64,000 bases of DNA from Bacteroides mediterraneensis (GCF_025993685.1 NZ_DAJPEN010000001.1:310001-374000), one strand, 5' to 3'; numbered from the stretch's first letter, positions 26,349-35,116 are shown. The notes: a model not told the origin generated them from the letters alone. Program-made: numbers and translations.

Positions 26349-28094
26349 TTAGTACCCCGGATTCTGTGTCATATCCGGATTGTTGTTGAGTATTTCTGCA
26401 GGAATAGGTAAGTAATAATTGGTGGGACTGCTGAATCCAGTTTGTTCGATGGGAATGTTCAGCAGACGATAATAAGGATAGGCTCCTCCTGTGCCCTGTA
26501 GCAGCTGAATATATTCCGCCCAGTCGGTTCCATTCAGTGAGAATGCCTCTTTTAGTTGATTCTTGATTTCAGTGGCTTGCATCTCATTCCCTATTAGAGA
26601 ATAGGCGATGGCGGCCATGAGATATACCTCTCGTAAAAGGACGGGATGAATGTAGCTTCCTCCTGGATTTCCGAAATTATCTTTGTATCCTCCCCAAAGG
26701 ACTTCCTGACTGTCTGACAGGTTTGTTGCCTCCGGATCCAGACTGAATGCATTGCTGTCCAGTATATATTGGCACTGTTGAAGGGCCTCTTGGTAATATC
26801 CGGAAATCAGGTAGGTTTTCCCTAGCAAGGCCCTGGTTGCCAACTGTCTTTTCTCGGTTGAACTGGATATCAAATCTGTCAGATAGTAGAGTAGCCAGTC
26901 TTGACTTGCTTCGTTGTCGTTGGGCATGATTTTTCCATAATATCCTAATAATTGGTTTTGAATCATTCCGTAGTCGACGGTCATATCCCAGGAAGCGGCC
27001 CATCCTTCCGACGTGTTTAATGAGGTAACCTGATCCAAGTATTTTTTACCGTTTTCCAAAGTCTGGTAAGCAAGTTCCCAGAAAGGACTGGAAGTATATT
27101 CCACCATGTTATAGTCGAAATAGGTATCGTATAGCAGGCTGTATTCCAGATTTTTGACTTGTGTCAGGTAGATGCCGAGCTCTTCGTTCCATTTGTTTTG
27201 AATATCCGCTACGCTTACCTCCTCAGTTTTGGTCATGTAGCAGATTTTGGTTACACTGTTTTCTGCAAGGTTCCTATAATTCAGGTAGTATCTATACGGT
27301 TCGCTGTTTACCTTGTCATTTACATTGATTACTCCATCTCCATTTAAGTCAGTGAAGATAAGATTGCCATTGGCGTCAGCTCCTTCAATGAGGAAGCCGT
27401 CGGATAGATTGGAGTAATCTTCTTTGCTGATGACATAGGTTAATGTATCATTCTGATGTGAGATGATTGCTGCTCCGTTTTCATCGGTCGTGAAAGGTCC
27501 CAGTACGGTCCCATTTCCCTCTTGGGCTTCGATGGTCACACCTTCCAGCGGTTCTCCAGTAGGTAATAGCACAAGAATGGTCGTTTCATGTAAGCTGACA
27601 ATCGGTCCGTCGAGCATGGGAAAAGCCTCAGGTACGACATATACATAACTGTTTCCTGCCGGAATGGCTTCTCCTTCAATCTGGATGCCGTTGATTTGAA
27701 TGTTGTCTTCCTCACGTGTCACGTAAAGTGTTTCATTGCTGATACTGGTCAAGGTGCTTCCTTCAGTAAGTTCGTTTTTGGTGTACCGTCCTTTTATAAT
27801 GTGGTTTTTAATGGAAGCTGTGTCCAGTTTCTCGGTGCGACTGGCGGCATTGGCGTTTTTCACGGCAAAAACAGTCAGTTGACTTTCCTGGAGGTCGGCT
27901 ACATTTGTTTTTTCCAGTATTTCCACAAACTGGCTCACCTGCGGTTTGCTTTCTTTCAGGACTTTTACAATGGTTTGCACTTCTTCCTGTCCTTTGGAAG
28001 GAGGAGGTTGCGGACTGGGAGATTCTTCATCACTACAAGCGTGTAGAATACACAATGCAAAAATGCTTGCTAAATAATACGTAAAGGTTTTCAT
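26349..28094 (-). CDS. Hybrid lipoprotein: FAS1 domain, dockerin-like EF loop, SusD-like C-terminal half
   Basis: 581 residues. The signal peptide ends in LHAC, lipidated cysteine at residue 20. Residues ~38-165 look like a fasciclin (FAS1) adhesion domain (QLTVFAVKNANAA, TASIKNHIIKGRYTKNEL, NIQINGIQIEGEAIPAGNSYVYVV). A short beta domain of the carboxypeptidase-regulatory type follows (about 175-240), then a calcium-loop-like DLNGDGVINVNDK at 249-261. From ~265 it resembles the helical SusD/RagB fold and ends in the typical LPIPAEILNNNPDMTQNPGY tail. No SusC partner is adjacent, and the N-terminal half of a standard SusD is absent. It lies downstream of a kinase and response regulator on the same strand. 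It may be a surface adhesin that recycles a SusD scaffold. Function not established. Confidence 0.7.
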   Translation of the reverse strand: MKTFTYYLASIFALCILHACSDEESPSPQPPPSKGQEEVQTIVKVLKESKPQVSQFVEILEKTNVADLQESQLTVFAVKNANAASRTEKLDTASIKNHIIKGRYTKNELTEGSTLTSISNETLYVTREEDNIQINGIQIEGEAIPAGNSYVYVVPEAFPMLDGPIVSLHETTILVLLPTGEPLEGVTIEAQEGNGTVLGPFTTDENGAAIISHQNDTLTYVISKEDYSNLSDGFLIEGADANGNLIFTDLNGDGVINVNDKVNSEPYRYYLNYRNLAENSVTKICYMTKTEEVSVADIQNKWNEELGIYLTQVKNLEYSLLYDTYFDYNMVEYTSSPFWELAYQTLENGKKYLDQVTSLNTSEGWAASWDMTVDYGMIQNQLLGYYGKIMPNDNEASQDWLLYYLTDLISSSTEKRQLATRALLGKTYLISGYYQEALQQCQYILDSNAFSLDPEATNLSDSQEVLWGGYKDNFGNPGGSYIHPVLLREVYLMAAIAYSLIGNEMQATEIKNQLKEAFSLNGTDWAEYIQLLQGTGGAYPYYRLLNIPIEQTGFSSPTNYYLPIPAEILNNNPDMTQNPGY

Positions 28095-28323
28095 AAGGCG
28101 TTTATTTTGAAGGTGGTTTATAATAAGTCTCCTAAAAATGAAATGGAGTGTTTCCCTTTTTCAAATAGTCTGGTTCCCCTTTTGAAGTCGGCTGGGGATA
28201 TTGCGTTTTTCAGTGATTTCTTTTCCGTAGGTTTTCTGTTTGTTTTCAGATAAGCTTATTGGAACATCAATTAAATAAGTTGTATTTTCGTCCCGAAAGA
28301 ATTATAGTAACAGATTCTTTTGT

Positions 28324-28345
28324 ATGCCATCATAAAGGATGGCGT
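28324..28345 (-). terminator. Small hairpin after the response-regulator gene
   Basis: GCCATC (28326-28331) pairs with GATGGC (28338-28343), extended by two weaker pairs, 4 bases beyond the stop. No clear T-run follows, so it is a weak candidate. Confidence 0.35.
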
Positions 28346-28348
28346 ATT

Positions 28349-28999
28349 TTAGTTCAGGGGAATACTGAGATAGCCTTTTGAAAGTGCCTTGATGACCAAA
28401 TCGGTGGCATTCTTTGCGCCGAATTTTACCATCAGGTTTTTGCGGTGCCATTCTACGGTATTTTCTGAAATAAAGAGGCATTCGGAAATTTCATGGGTAT
28501 TCATTCCTTTGGCAATGGCTTTCAGCACATCCAGTTCCCGAATGGTGGGGGCAGAATCAAGTGTGTCGGTCGTATTGCTGACCTTTTCTTTTTCTTTATA
28601 GAGTTTTTGGAATTGCGGACAATAGTATGTTTTCCCCTTGAGGACAGCCTGTATGGCTTTTTCTATGTATTTTCCTGCCGACGATTTGAATACGACTGCA
28701 TCAATGTCCGGATTTTTTAGCTTGTTGACAATCCAGATTTCTTCGTGCATGGTACTGACTACAATCTTGGCTGTCGGGTCTTTCTGTTTTATCTGGTGTA
28801 TGAGTATAAATCCATCTATGTCTGGCAAATCCAAATCGATGATGTAGAGCTGAAAATCAAATTGTCCCATTAAATCTTTCAGCTGGGAGCCTGTCTGTGC
28901 CGTATGTATGCTTGTTATCCCCGGGCTATGGGACAACAGGCTTTTCAACCCTTCCAATACAAGAGGATGATCGTCGATAATGGCTACATTCAGGTTCAT
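28349..28999 (-). CDS. NarL/FixJ-family response regulator
   Basis: 216 residues. The receiver domain (1-~120) has the acidic pair D9-D10, phosphoacceptor D55 in YIIDLDLPDIDG, the conserved switch threonine/serine region VVSTMHE, and K105 region VFKSSAGKY. A LuxR-type helix-turn-helix (about 150-210) reads TIRELDVLKAIAKGMNTHEISECLFISENTVEWHRKNLMVKF. It binds DNA when phosphorylated. The histidine kinase gene ends 76 bases upstream on the same strand, giving a kinase-regulator pair. The next gene downstream is the FAS1/SusD-like lipoprotein, a plausible but unproven target. Confidence 0.92.
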   Translation of the reverse strand: MNLNVAIIDDHPLVLEGLKSLLSHSPGITSIHTAQTGSQLKDLMGQFDFQLYIIDLDLPDIDGFILIHQIKQKDPTAKIVVSTMHEEIWIVNKLKNPDIDAVVFKSSAGKYIEKAIQAVLKGKTYYCPQFQKLYKEKEKVSNTTDTLDSAPTIRELDVLKAIAKGMNTHEISECLFISENTVEWHRKNLMVKFGAKNATDLVIKALSKGYLSIPLN

Positions 29000-29075
29000 T
29001 TATGCTTTGTCTTTTTATTTATTAACAAAAGTACGCAACCCTCTTGAGATTCCCCCCACGGTAACCCGTAGTTTT

Positions 29076-30833
29076 CTAGGTGAACAGTGGAATAATGATG
29101 GTCATTTTCTGAGAATCCAGTGAAATGCTTCCTTTCAAGGCCATCGCACGTTCTTTCATGGTCTGTAATCCGATACCCTTTCCGGAGGTGGAGATGAAGT
29201 GTCCGTTGTGGGATATGATGAGTTCCAGATTGGGAAGCTTCCATTCCAGTGAGAGATGAATTTCGGTTGGAGAAGCATGCTTGAGCGCATTGCTGGTTGC
29301 TTCCTGAATGATGCGGTAGATATTCAGGCTGTAGGTCTCGGGGAGCACCGACCAGTCGCATTCTTCAGGTTGGGTGGTAAAGGTGACCTGGCAAGCGGCT
29401 GAGGTCATGCGTTCCGCATAATTTTGCAGTACTTGTTTGAGCGTGGTTTCCTGAAAGGTGGGAGGAAGCAGTTCGTGGGATACCCGCCGGATGTTTTCCC
29501 GACTGTTGCGTAGCACTTCCTTCCAAGGTTCATCAAGAGAAACGGCATTCATTTCCAAGGCATACAGGTCATTGCATACCCCGTCGTGGAGCTCTTTAGC
29601 CAGGCGGTTGCGTTCTTCTTCCAGTTCTTTCAGATACGTGCGTGTGGCATTGCGCGCTGTTTCACGCTGTAAGTTCTCAAATTCACTGCGCTGTGTTTCT
29701 GCCTCTCTTTTCTGGCGTTCGATGCGTAGCCTCTGTTTTTGAATGAAATAGAGCGAGATGAAGGCCATGACTGCCAGTAGGATGAGCAGGGTGGTGATTT
29801 TCAGTTGCAGATTCTGCTTTTCTTTCTGTCGTTTTTCTTGTAGCTGTTGGTATTCCAGCTCTTTCTTTTGGGTTTCATATTTCACGGAGAGTTCCTCCAG
29901 CTGGCGGCTTTTGTCTTGTACGAACAGCGAGTCGCCGAGGGTTTTGGCCAGCCCTAATATGTGGTAAGCCTGTCGGTAGTCGGCCAGCTCCCTGTAAACA
30001 AGGTGAAGATTGTTGTAGATGTCGTATTCCAGGAACGGATAATTTTCGATACCCGGCAGCTGCAGCATCTTTTGGGCGGTCTGTGCGGCCTGCTTCCATT
30101 CTTTCTGGGTTTGTTGCACATAAAAGAGCACTTGATAGTAATTGACGAGAGCCATGGTTGAGCGGACTTTGGAAGCAAGCCGGTTAGTCTGTTGGACGAG
30201 CGGCTGAATCTCTTGGGAGGATGCACCCTCCCGAAACAAGGTCAGCAGGTAGTAGGTGCGTGCACTGAGTTCGGTTTCCGGTTGCTGAAGCTGTTGCGAA
30301 AGCTCTATGGCTTTAGACAGATAAGTTTTGGCTGCCTTATACTCCTTTTGTGTGATGAAGATTGAAGCGCATACATTGTAAATCTGAGTACGGAAAGCAG
30401 CGTCCTGACATTGGTCTGCTTGGGTAACTGCTTCGTGTGCATATTTCAAGGCTTGTTCCGAATCCTTCATATCCAGGTGGATGGTGGCCAGGTTGTTGTA
30501 GAGTGTGACAAGGGCCTGCCGGTTCTCTTCCGAGTTTTCAGGCAGGCGGACGGCTAGTTGCAGGGCTTTGTCATACGCCGCCACTGCTTCCGGAATCTTT
30601 CCGGAAGAACGCAGATACACCCCTTGTGAGGTGTAACAGGACACCATGCCGCAGGTATCCTTGTCGGTCAAAGCCTGCCGGATGGCCTGGTTGATGGCCC
30701 ACAGAGCAGAATCTAGCTTGCCGGTCTGATAGAATGCATCGGCGGTTTCCGTGAGTTTCTTTATATTCGAGGGGGAGGCTGAAAGCAGGAAGCAGGACAA
30801 ACCAAGCAGGAAGGTAAAAATACAGGTTCTCAT
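29076..30833 (-). CDS. Tetratricopeptide sensor histidine kinase (HisKA_3 type)
   Basis: 585 residues. Signal peptide (about 1-19), then a periplasmic array of tetratricopeptide-like helices (about 25-330), one transmembrane helix at about 343-363 (TTLLILLAVMAFISLYFIQ), a coiled coil, and the HisKA_3 dimerisation domain with the phosphorylated H416 in KELHDGVCNDL. The ATPase domain (about 480-585) has the N-box EATSNALKHA and G-box GKGIGLQTMKERA. This NarX-like architecture with periplasmic TPRs is common in Bacteroidota and pairs with NarL-type regulators such as the next gene. The signal is unknown; TPRs suggest a protein or peptide ligand. Confidence 0.9.
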   Translation of the reverse strand: MRTCIFTFLLGLSCFLLSASPSNIKKLTETADAFYQTGKLDSALWAINQAIRQALTDKDTCGMVSCYTSQGVYLRSSGKIPEAVAAYDKALQLAVRLPENSEENRQALVTLYNNLATIHLDMKDSEQALKYAHEAVTQADQCQDAAFRTQIYNVCASIFITQKEYKAAKTYLSKAIELSQQLQQPETELSARTYYLLTLFREGASSQEIQPLVQQTNRLASKVRSTMALVNYYQVLFYVQQTQKEWKQAAQTAQKMLQLPGIENYPFLEYDIYNNLHLVYRELADYRQAYHILGLAKTLGDSLFVQDKSRQLEELSVKYETQKKELEYQQLQEKRQKEKQNLQLKITTLLILLAVMAFISLYFIQKQRLRIERQKREAETQRSEFENLQRETARNATRTYLKELEEERNRLAKELHDGVCNDLYALEMNAVSLDEPWKEVLRNSRENIRRVSHELLPPTFQETTLKQVLQNYAERMTSAACQVTFTTQPEECDWSVLPETYSLNIYRIIQEATSNALKHASPTEIHLSLEWKLPNLELIISHNGHFISTSGKGIGLQTMKERAMALKGSISLDSQKMTIIIPLFT

Positions 30834-30943
30834 AGGCTATGATGATTAAGGGGGGCTTTGCAATGTAAAGAAAAAATTTGGATTATTCTAGTTTTTTCCC
30901 TATTTTCAGTTCGTTTTTGAACTTGGACTTAAAACTAAATCGT

Positions 30944-31411
30944 ATGACAAAAGAAGAATTGATGCGAAAAGCAATAGACCTGTCTGTGAAGAATGTAGCA
31001 GAAGGAGGAGGCCCTTTCGGGGCCGTGATTGCCCGGAATGGAAAGATTGTCGCTACAGGAGTAAACCGGGTGACTCCGGATTGTGACCCGACGGCCCATG
31101 CGGAGGTGAGTGCCATCCGGGCAGCTGCCAAGAAGCTGGGGACGTTTGATTTGAGCGGATGTGAAATCTATACTTCGTGTGAGCCTTGTCCCATGTGTCT
31201 GGGAGCCATCTATTGGGCGCATCTGGACCGGATGTATTATGGGAACAACCAGCACGATGCGGCAGCCATCGGTTTCGACGATGCCTTTATTTACGAGGAA
31301 TTGGACTTGAAACCGGCAGACAGACGCCTGCCTTCAGAGGTATTGCTGCCGGAAGAAGCCATCAAAGCCTTTCAGGACTGGACGGCCAAAACGGATAAGG
31401 TGGAATATTGA
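30944..31411 (+). CDS. guaD: Guanine deaminase, cytidine-deaminase fold
   Basis: 155 residues from the ATG at 30944; the frame is open upstream to a TTG at 30878 but MTKEELMRKAI is the natural start. Zinc ligands are H52 (with catalytic E54 in AHAEV) and C82/C85 in SCEPCPMCLG. The family traits of Bacillus-type GuaD are clear: GGPFGAVIA, DPTAHAEVSAIR, GAIYWA, GFDDAFIYEE and a C-terminus ending KVEY. It converts guanine to xanthine and ammonia in the cytoplasm, feeding purine salvage or nitrogen supply. TadA is a distant possibility but lacks the FDD and C-terminal tail. A Tsx-like porin and a purine permease lie 9 kb downstream. Confidence 0.85.
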   Translation: MTKEELMRKAIDLSVKNVAEGGGPFGAVIARNGKIVATGVNRVTPDCDPTAHAEVSAIRAAAKKLGTFDLSGCEIYTSCEPCPMCLGAIYWAHLDRMYYGNNQHDAAAIGFDDAFIYEELDLKPADRRLPSEVLLPEEAIKAFQDWTAKTDKVEY

Positions 31412-31451
31412 AATGGTTCGGCAAGGAGGCGGTAGCGTCTTGTCGTTTTTT

Positions 31452-31540
31452 AGGTTTCCCTTGGCGGAACCGTACGTTTCTCTTGGCGGAAACTTACGGC
31501 TCCGCCAAGGGAAACGTATGTTTTACGGTAGGGAAACCTA
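31452..31540. repeat. Copy A of an 89-bp intergenic repeat with internal palindromes
   Basis: Between convergent guaD and the nudix gene. Bounded by AGGTTTCCC on the left and GGGAAACCT on the right, with CGTACGTTTC, a strong internal stem (CTTGGCGGA near 31461 and 31482 pairing with TCCGCCAAG at 31501-31509), and CGTATGTTTT. Copy B at 51115-51203 shares the order of these words and the length. Confidence 0.7.
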
Positions 31541-31601
31541 GTGGGGATAAGCGTGTTTTTCCGAAAAGCAAGCAGCATTTTCAGATTGGCTTTACTGACC
31601 G

Positions 31602-32105
31602 TTATTCAGGTTGGAGTACGGTCGTGAATTCCCGTTCAAAGTTTGGGGTGAATACGCCTTTTCCTAAGTTTTCCCGGATTTCTTCGATGGACCAGAAACG
31701 TCCGCCGGCCAGTTCTTCACTGGGAGAGATAGGACCGTCGTACACGGTCTTATGGGAAAATACCAGTTCTTTTTCTCGTGCGGATTCGAATACATAATGA
31801 GTCAGTAGCTGAGGGGTGAAGTCGGTAATGCCGAGTTCTTCGCGGACTTCCCGCTTCAAGGCCATCTCCACGCTTTCTCCCAAATCCACGTGTCCTCCCA
31901 CGGAAGTATCCCATTTGCCGGGCTGGATGTCTTTCCAGTCCGGTCGTTTCTGCAGATAGAGTTCTCCTTTACTGTTGAATACATGCAGGTGGACCACCGG
32001 GTGCAGGAGCTTGCTGCCGTTGTGACATTCTCCTCGGGTGGCCGCTCCCATGAGGTTTCCTTCCTCGTCTACGAGGGGAAACATTTCTTCGCTATTATCT
32101 TTCAT
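31602..32105 (-). CDS. Nudix hydrolase
   Basis: 167 residues. The nudix box is complete: G71 (GHVDLGE), E77, then R85-E86-V-R-E89-E90-L-G92, matching GX5EX7REUXEEXGU. The N-terminal FPLVDEEGNLMGAATRGECHNG and the LHPVVHLHVFNSKGELYLQKR strand match the YfcD/isopentenyl-diphosphate-isomerase-like branch, whose members are usually annotated only as nudix hydrolases. It hydrolyses a nucleoside diphosphate-X compound; substrate not readable. It starts 19 bases after the queA stop on the same strand, so they share a transcript. Confidence 0.88.
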   Translation of the reverse strand: MKDNSEEMFPLVDEEGNLMGAATRGECHNGSKLLHPVVHLHVFNSKGELYLQKRPDWKDIQPGKWDTSVGGHVDLGESVEMALKREVREELGITDFTPQLLTHYVFESAREKELVFSHKTVYDGPISPSEELAGGRFWSIEEIRENLGKGVFTPNFEREFTTVLQPE

Positions 32106-32124
32106 CGGTTGAGGCGTTTAAATT

Positions 32125-33342
32125 TTAGGGTATCAGTAAGGACGAATCGCCGTAGCTCAGGAAACGGAAATCGTGAGCCAGCGCATAGTCGTAAATCGGT
32201 CGCCAGTTTCCTTTTACAAAGGCTGAAACCAGCAATAGCAACGTGCTCTGCGGCTGGTGGAAGTTGGTCACCATTTTTTTGACGATGTGATATTCGTATC
32301 CCGGGGCGATGATAATCTGGGTACTGGTGTGCAGGGCTTCCAGTCCGTGACGGTCCATGTAGTCGAGGATGTGTTGCAGGGCCTCCAGCGTGCTCAGTGC
32401 CGGATGGGTTTCGTAGGGTTGCCATTGCTGTACGTGCAGCTCTTCCTGACTGGCGTCGGGATGCTGTGACAGGGTCACCCCGATGTAGTAAAGGCTCTCC
32501 AGGGTACGGACGGAAGTGGTGCCCACCGCTACCGCCTCGCCTCCGTGTGCCAGCAGTTTCTCGATGGTGCTTCGGTTCACGGAGATGTATTCCGTATGCA
32601 TTTCGTGTCCTTCAATTTCTTCACTCTTCACAGGTTTGAACGTGCCGGCTCCCACGTGGAGGGTCACTTCCTCCAGGTCGACTCCTTTTTCTTTCAGGGC
32701 GTTCAATACGCGCTCGGTGAAGTGCAGGCCGGCGGTCGGGGCCGCTACGGAACCTTTTATCTTGGAATAGACCGTCTGATAAGTCTCCTTGTCGCTTTCC
32801 TGCGTCTCTCTGTTCAAGTAGGGAGGAATGGGCAGTTCGCCGAAGAATTCCAGAATGTCGGCAAAGGTCACTTCGGGGTTGTCCCAGGTGAAATCTATCC
32901 AGTGGCTGGTGCCGTGGCAGGCGCCACGGGTGGCTGTCAGGGTAAGGGTTTTGCCTTTGACCGTCATTTCCTTATGCAGCGGGCCTTCCTTCCATTTCTT
33001 CAGGTTGCCAATCATGCAGAGCCAGGCCGCATGCTGGGTTTGCTGGAAGTTGAGGGCATAATCGTTGGGCTGGATGGGCTCCAGGCAGAATATCTCAATC
33101 AGGGCACCGGTTTCCTTGCGGAAATGCAGACGGGCCTGAATCACTTTCGTATTGTTGAAAATCATGAGAGTGCCGGGTTCCAGGTAATCTGGAAGGGAAG
33201 TGAAATGGGTTTCACTGATTTGTCCGTGCCGATAAACCAGCAGCTTGGACTGGTCGCGGACCGGCAGCGGGAATTTTGCGATGCGGTCATCCGGCAGCGG
33301 ATAATTGTAATCGCTGATTTTTATATGCTTTGTATCTTCCAT
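32125..33342 (-). CDS. queA: S-adenosylmethionine:tRNA ribosyltransferase-isomerase
   Basis: 405 residues from the ATG at 33342; the open frame to a TTG at 33369 runs through the -7 box and is rejected. Conserved stretches: NNTKVIQARLHF near 60, GSVAAPTAGLHFT in the middle, LHVGAGTFKPV, GTTSVRTLES, and the C-terminal TNFHQPQSTLLLLVSAF and FRFLSYGDSSLL. QueA transfers the ribosyl part of S-adenosylmethionine to 7-aminomethyl-7-deazaguanine in tRNA, the penultimate step of queuosine synthesis. It is longer than the E. coli enzyme (356) mainly through an insertion before the last third, around YIGVTLSQHPDASQEELHVQQWQPYE. Other queuosine genes are not in the window. Confidence 0.93.
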   Translation of the reverse strand: MEDTKHIKISDYNYPLPDDRIAKFPLPVRDQSKLLVYRHGQISETHFTSLPDYLEPGTLMIFNNTKVIQARLHFRKETGALIEIFCLEPIQPNDYALNFQQTQHAAWLCMIGNLKKWKEGPLHKEMTVKGKTLTLTATRGACHGTSHWIDFTWDNPEVTFADILEFFGELPIPPYLNRETQESDKETYQTVYSKIKGSVAAPTAGLHFTERVLNALKEKGVDLEEVTLHVGAGTFKPVKSEEIEGHEMHTEYISVNRSTIEKLLAHGGEAVAVGTTSVRTLESLYYIGVTLSQHPDASQEELHVQQWQPYETHPALSTLEALQHILDYMDRHGLEALHTSTQIIIAPGYEYHIVKKMVTNFHQPQSTLLLLVSAFVKGNWRPIYDYALAHDFRFLSYGDSSLLIP

Positions 33343-33358
33343 GTCGTTTATTTTTTTG

Positions 33359-33366
33359 CAAAAGTA
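33359..33366 (-). promoter_or_regulatory. -7 box of queA-nudix
   Basis: TACTTTTG on the minus strand, exact TAnnTTTG match, only 16 bases before the ATG, implying a leader of about 10 nt. Confidence 0.6.
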
Positions 33367-33459
33367 CAATAATTAGCAGAATCCTCCTAGCAGAATATTT
33401 TTTTCGTGGACTTCCTTTCATGGCTTCTTGAATAATTTCCATATTCCGATGAAAGTCGT

Positions 33460-33467
33460 TACATTTG
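33460..33467 (+). promoter_or_regulatory. -7 box of the Smr gene
   Basis: TACATTTG, exact TAnnTTTG match, 26 bases before the ATG at 33494. Confidence 0.6.
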
Positions 33468-33493
33468 TCAGAGTTATAAAATCAGAGAAAGAT

Positions 33494-34549
33494 ATGAAAA
33501 TAGGAGATAAAGTACGTTTCCTGAGCGAAGTGGGCGGCGGGATTGTCCGCGGCTTTCAGGGAAAAGATGTAGCATTGGTAGAAGGGGAAGACGGGTTTGA
33601 AATCCCCATGCTGATTAAAGAATGTGTGGTGGTTCAGACAGATGACTATAATATTCCGTTGAAATCGACCAAGAAGCCGTCGGCTCCGGAGGTGGAAGAG
33701 GAAGAAGAGGTGGAAGAAGAAAAACCGATTACGTATCGGGCTCCGGAAATCCGGGGGAATGATGTGCTGAACGTGTTCCTGGCCTACGTGCCGCAGGATG
33801 TGAAGGCCATCTCCTCTACCGCTTTTGATGCCTATCTGGTGAATGACAGCAATTATTTCGTGGATTACCTGTATCTTTCGGCAGAAGGCAACAGCTGGAC
33901 GTTGCGCAGCCGGGGTACAGTGAAACCGAACATGAAGCAGCATCTGGAAGAATTTGAAAAGAGTGCCTTGAACGGTATGGAGCGTGTGGCGGTCCAGCTT
34001 CTGGCTTATAAGGACGACCGTAGCTTCCTGTTCAAGCCGGCGGTGAGCCAGGAATTGCGCATCGACACGGTGAAATTCTACAAGCTGCATACGTTCCAGC
34101 CTTCCGATTTCTTTGAAGAACCGGCATTGATTTATGAGATTGTGAAGGACGATGAGGCGGTAAAGCAGGTCTTCGTATCGGCCGATGACATCAAGAATGC
34201 CTTGTTGCAGAAGAGCGTGCAGGACGTACCGGCCAAGGTGCAGAAAAAGCAGCATGTGGTGAAAAACGAGATTGTGGAGGTGGACCTGCACATCCATGAA
34301 TTGCTGGACGATACCACCGGCATGGGCAATGCGGAAATGCTGAACTATCAGCTGGAGGTGTTCTGCAAGACGCTGGAAGAGTATAAGCAGAAGAAAGGCC
34401 AGCGGATTGTGTTTATCCATGGCAAGGGAGACGGCGTGCTGCGCCGGGCCATCCTGGATGAACTGAAGCGGAAGTACAAGACTTACCAATGGCAGGATGC
34501 TTCTTTCCGGGAATACGGATTTGGAGCTACTATGGTGACAATACGTTAA
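33494..34549 (+). CDS. DUF2027 protein with C-terminal Smr domain
   Basis: 351 residues starting MKIGDKVRFLSEVGGG; the open frame reaches back to 33428 but crosses the promoter box. Order: an SH3/KOW-like N-terminus (1-50), an acidic linker rich in glutamate (about 60-85), the DUF2027 beta domain (about 90-235), and an Smr domain (about 265-351) with DLHIHEL and the HGKGDGVLRRAI motif. Smr domains are nucleases acting on nicked or branched DNA or on stalled-ribosome mRNA; this Bacteroidota architecture without MutS domains is of unknown role. The thioesterase gene follows after 5 bases, so they are one operon. Confidence 0.87.
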   Translation: MKIGDKVRFLSEVGGGIVRGFQGKDVALVEGEDGFEIPMLIKECVVVQTDDYNIPLKSTKKPSAPEVEEEEEVEEEKPITYRAPEIRGNDVLNVFLAYVPQDVKAISSTAFDAYLVNDSNYFVDYLYLSAEGNSWTLRSRGTVKPNMKQHLEEFEKSALNGMERVAVQLLAYKDDRSFLFKPAVSQELRIDTVKFYKLHTFQPSDFFEEPALIYEIVKDDEAVKQVFVSADDIKNALLQKSVQDVPAKVQKKQHVVKNEIVEVDLHIHELLDDTTGMGNAEMLNYQLEVFCKTLEEYKQKKGQRIVFIHGKGDGVLRRAILDELKRKYKTYQWQDASFREYGFGATMVTIR

Positions 34550-34554
34550 GAGAT

Positions 34555-34965
34555 ATGGGAACTTTGAAAGAAATGCTGTCGGCCGACCGTTTTGCGGCGG
34601 AGGCAGGAGTAGAATTGTTGGAAATCAGTCCGGGATATGCCAAGGCGCGGATGAAAGTGACCGAAAAACATTTGAATGCCGGAGGGGTTTGCCAGGGAGG
34701 TGCTTTGTTCACACTGGCTGACTTGGCTTTCGCCGCGGTGGCAAACAGCCGGGGGAGGCTGACCTTGTCGCTGAATGCGAATATCACGTTCTTGCGTGCG
34801 GTGAGCAAAGGCTATGTGTATGCGGAGGCTACTGAGACGTATAATCATGCCCGGGTACCTTTCATCGAAGTACACTTGGTGGATGAACAGCAGCAGCTGA
34901 TTGCCGTACTGACCAGTTCGGGGTACCGGAAAAGTGAGGAGCTGGAGGTAGATGAGCTGGAATAA
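34555..34965 (+). CDS. PaaI-like hotdog thioesterase
   Basis: 136 residues from the ATG at 34555, five bases after the Smr stop; an earlier frame start inside the Smr gene is not credible. The hotdog fold is seen in EISPGYAKARMKVTEKHLNAGGVCQGGALFTLADLAFA, where the GG(V)xxGG(A)xxxLAD helix is the family hallmark, followed by LSLNANITFLRAV. PaaI-type enzymes hydrolyse acyl-CoA thioesters (for example phenylacetyl-CoA); substrate here unknown. Cytoplasmic. Confidence 0.88.
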   Translation: MGTLKEMLSADRFAAEAGVELLEISPGYAKARMKVTEKHLNAGGVCQGGALFTLADLAFAAVANSRGRLTLSLNANITFLRAVSKGYVYAEATETYNHARVPFIEVHLVDEQQQLIAVLTSSGYRKSEELEVDELE

Positions 34966-35010
34966 AGTGGAAAGGAATTGTCGGGAGTATTCCCGCTCCT
35001 GAATGATGGA

Positions 35011-35107
35011 AAAATCCCCCTTGTTTTCAGGAATTTGAAGCGACCCTAAAAAGTGGAATATAAAACTTTTGGGATTACTTCAATTCAGAAGCAAGGGGGA
35101 TTTTTTT
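35011..35107. terminator. 97-nt foldback, bidirectional terminator between thioesterase and metY
   Basis: AAAATCCCCCTTG at the left pairs with CAAGGGGGATTTT at the right; pairing then continues inwards (TTTTCAGGAATTTGAAG with CTTCAATTCAGAAG, then CCCTAAAAAGT with ACTTTTGGG), so nearly the whole segment folds on itself. T-runs lie at the right end and A-runs at the left. Confidence 0.75.
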
Positions 35108-35116
35108 ACTCGTTTG

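Noticed and set aside
28095..28348. Small RNA or promoter upstream of the FAS1/SusD-like gene
   Set aside because: Only near-matches to TAnnTTTG were found and no independent hairpin with a T-run, so nothing can be supported beyond the weak hairpin at 28324.
33482..34489. 335-residue antisense open frame
   Set aside because: Shadow of the Smr gene; no motif and no start context.
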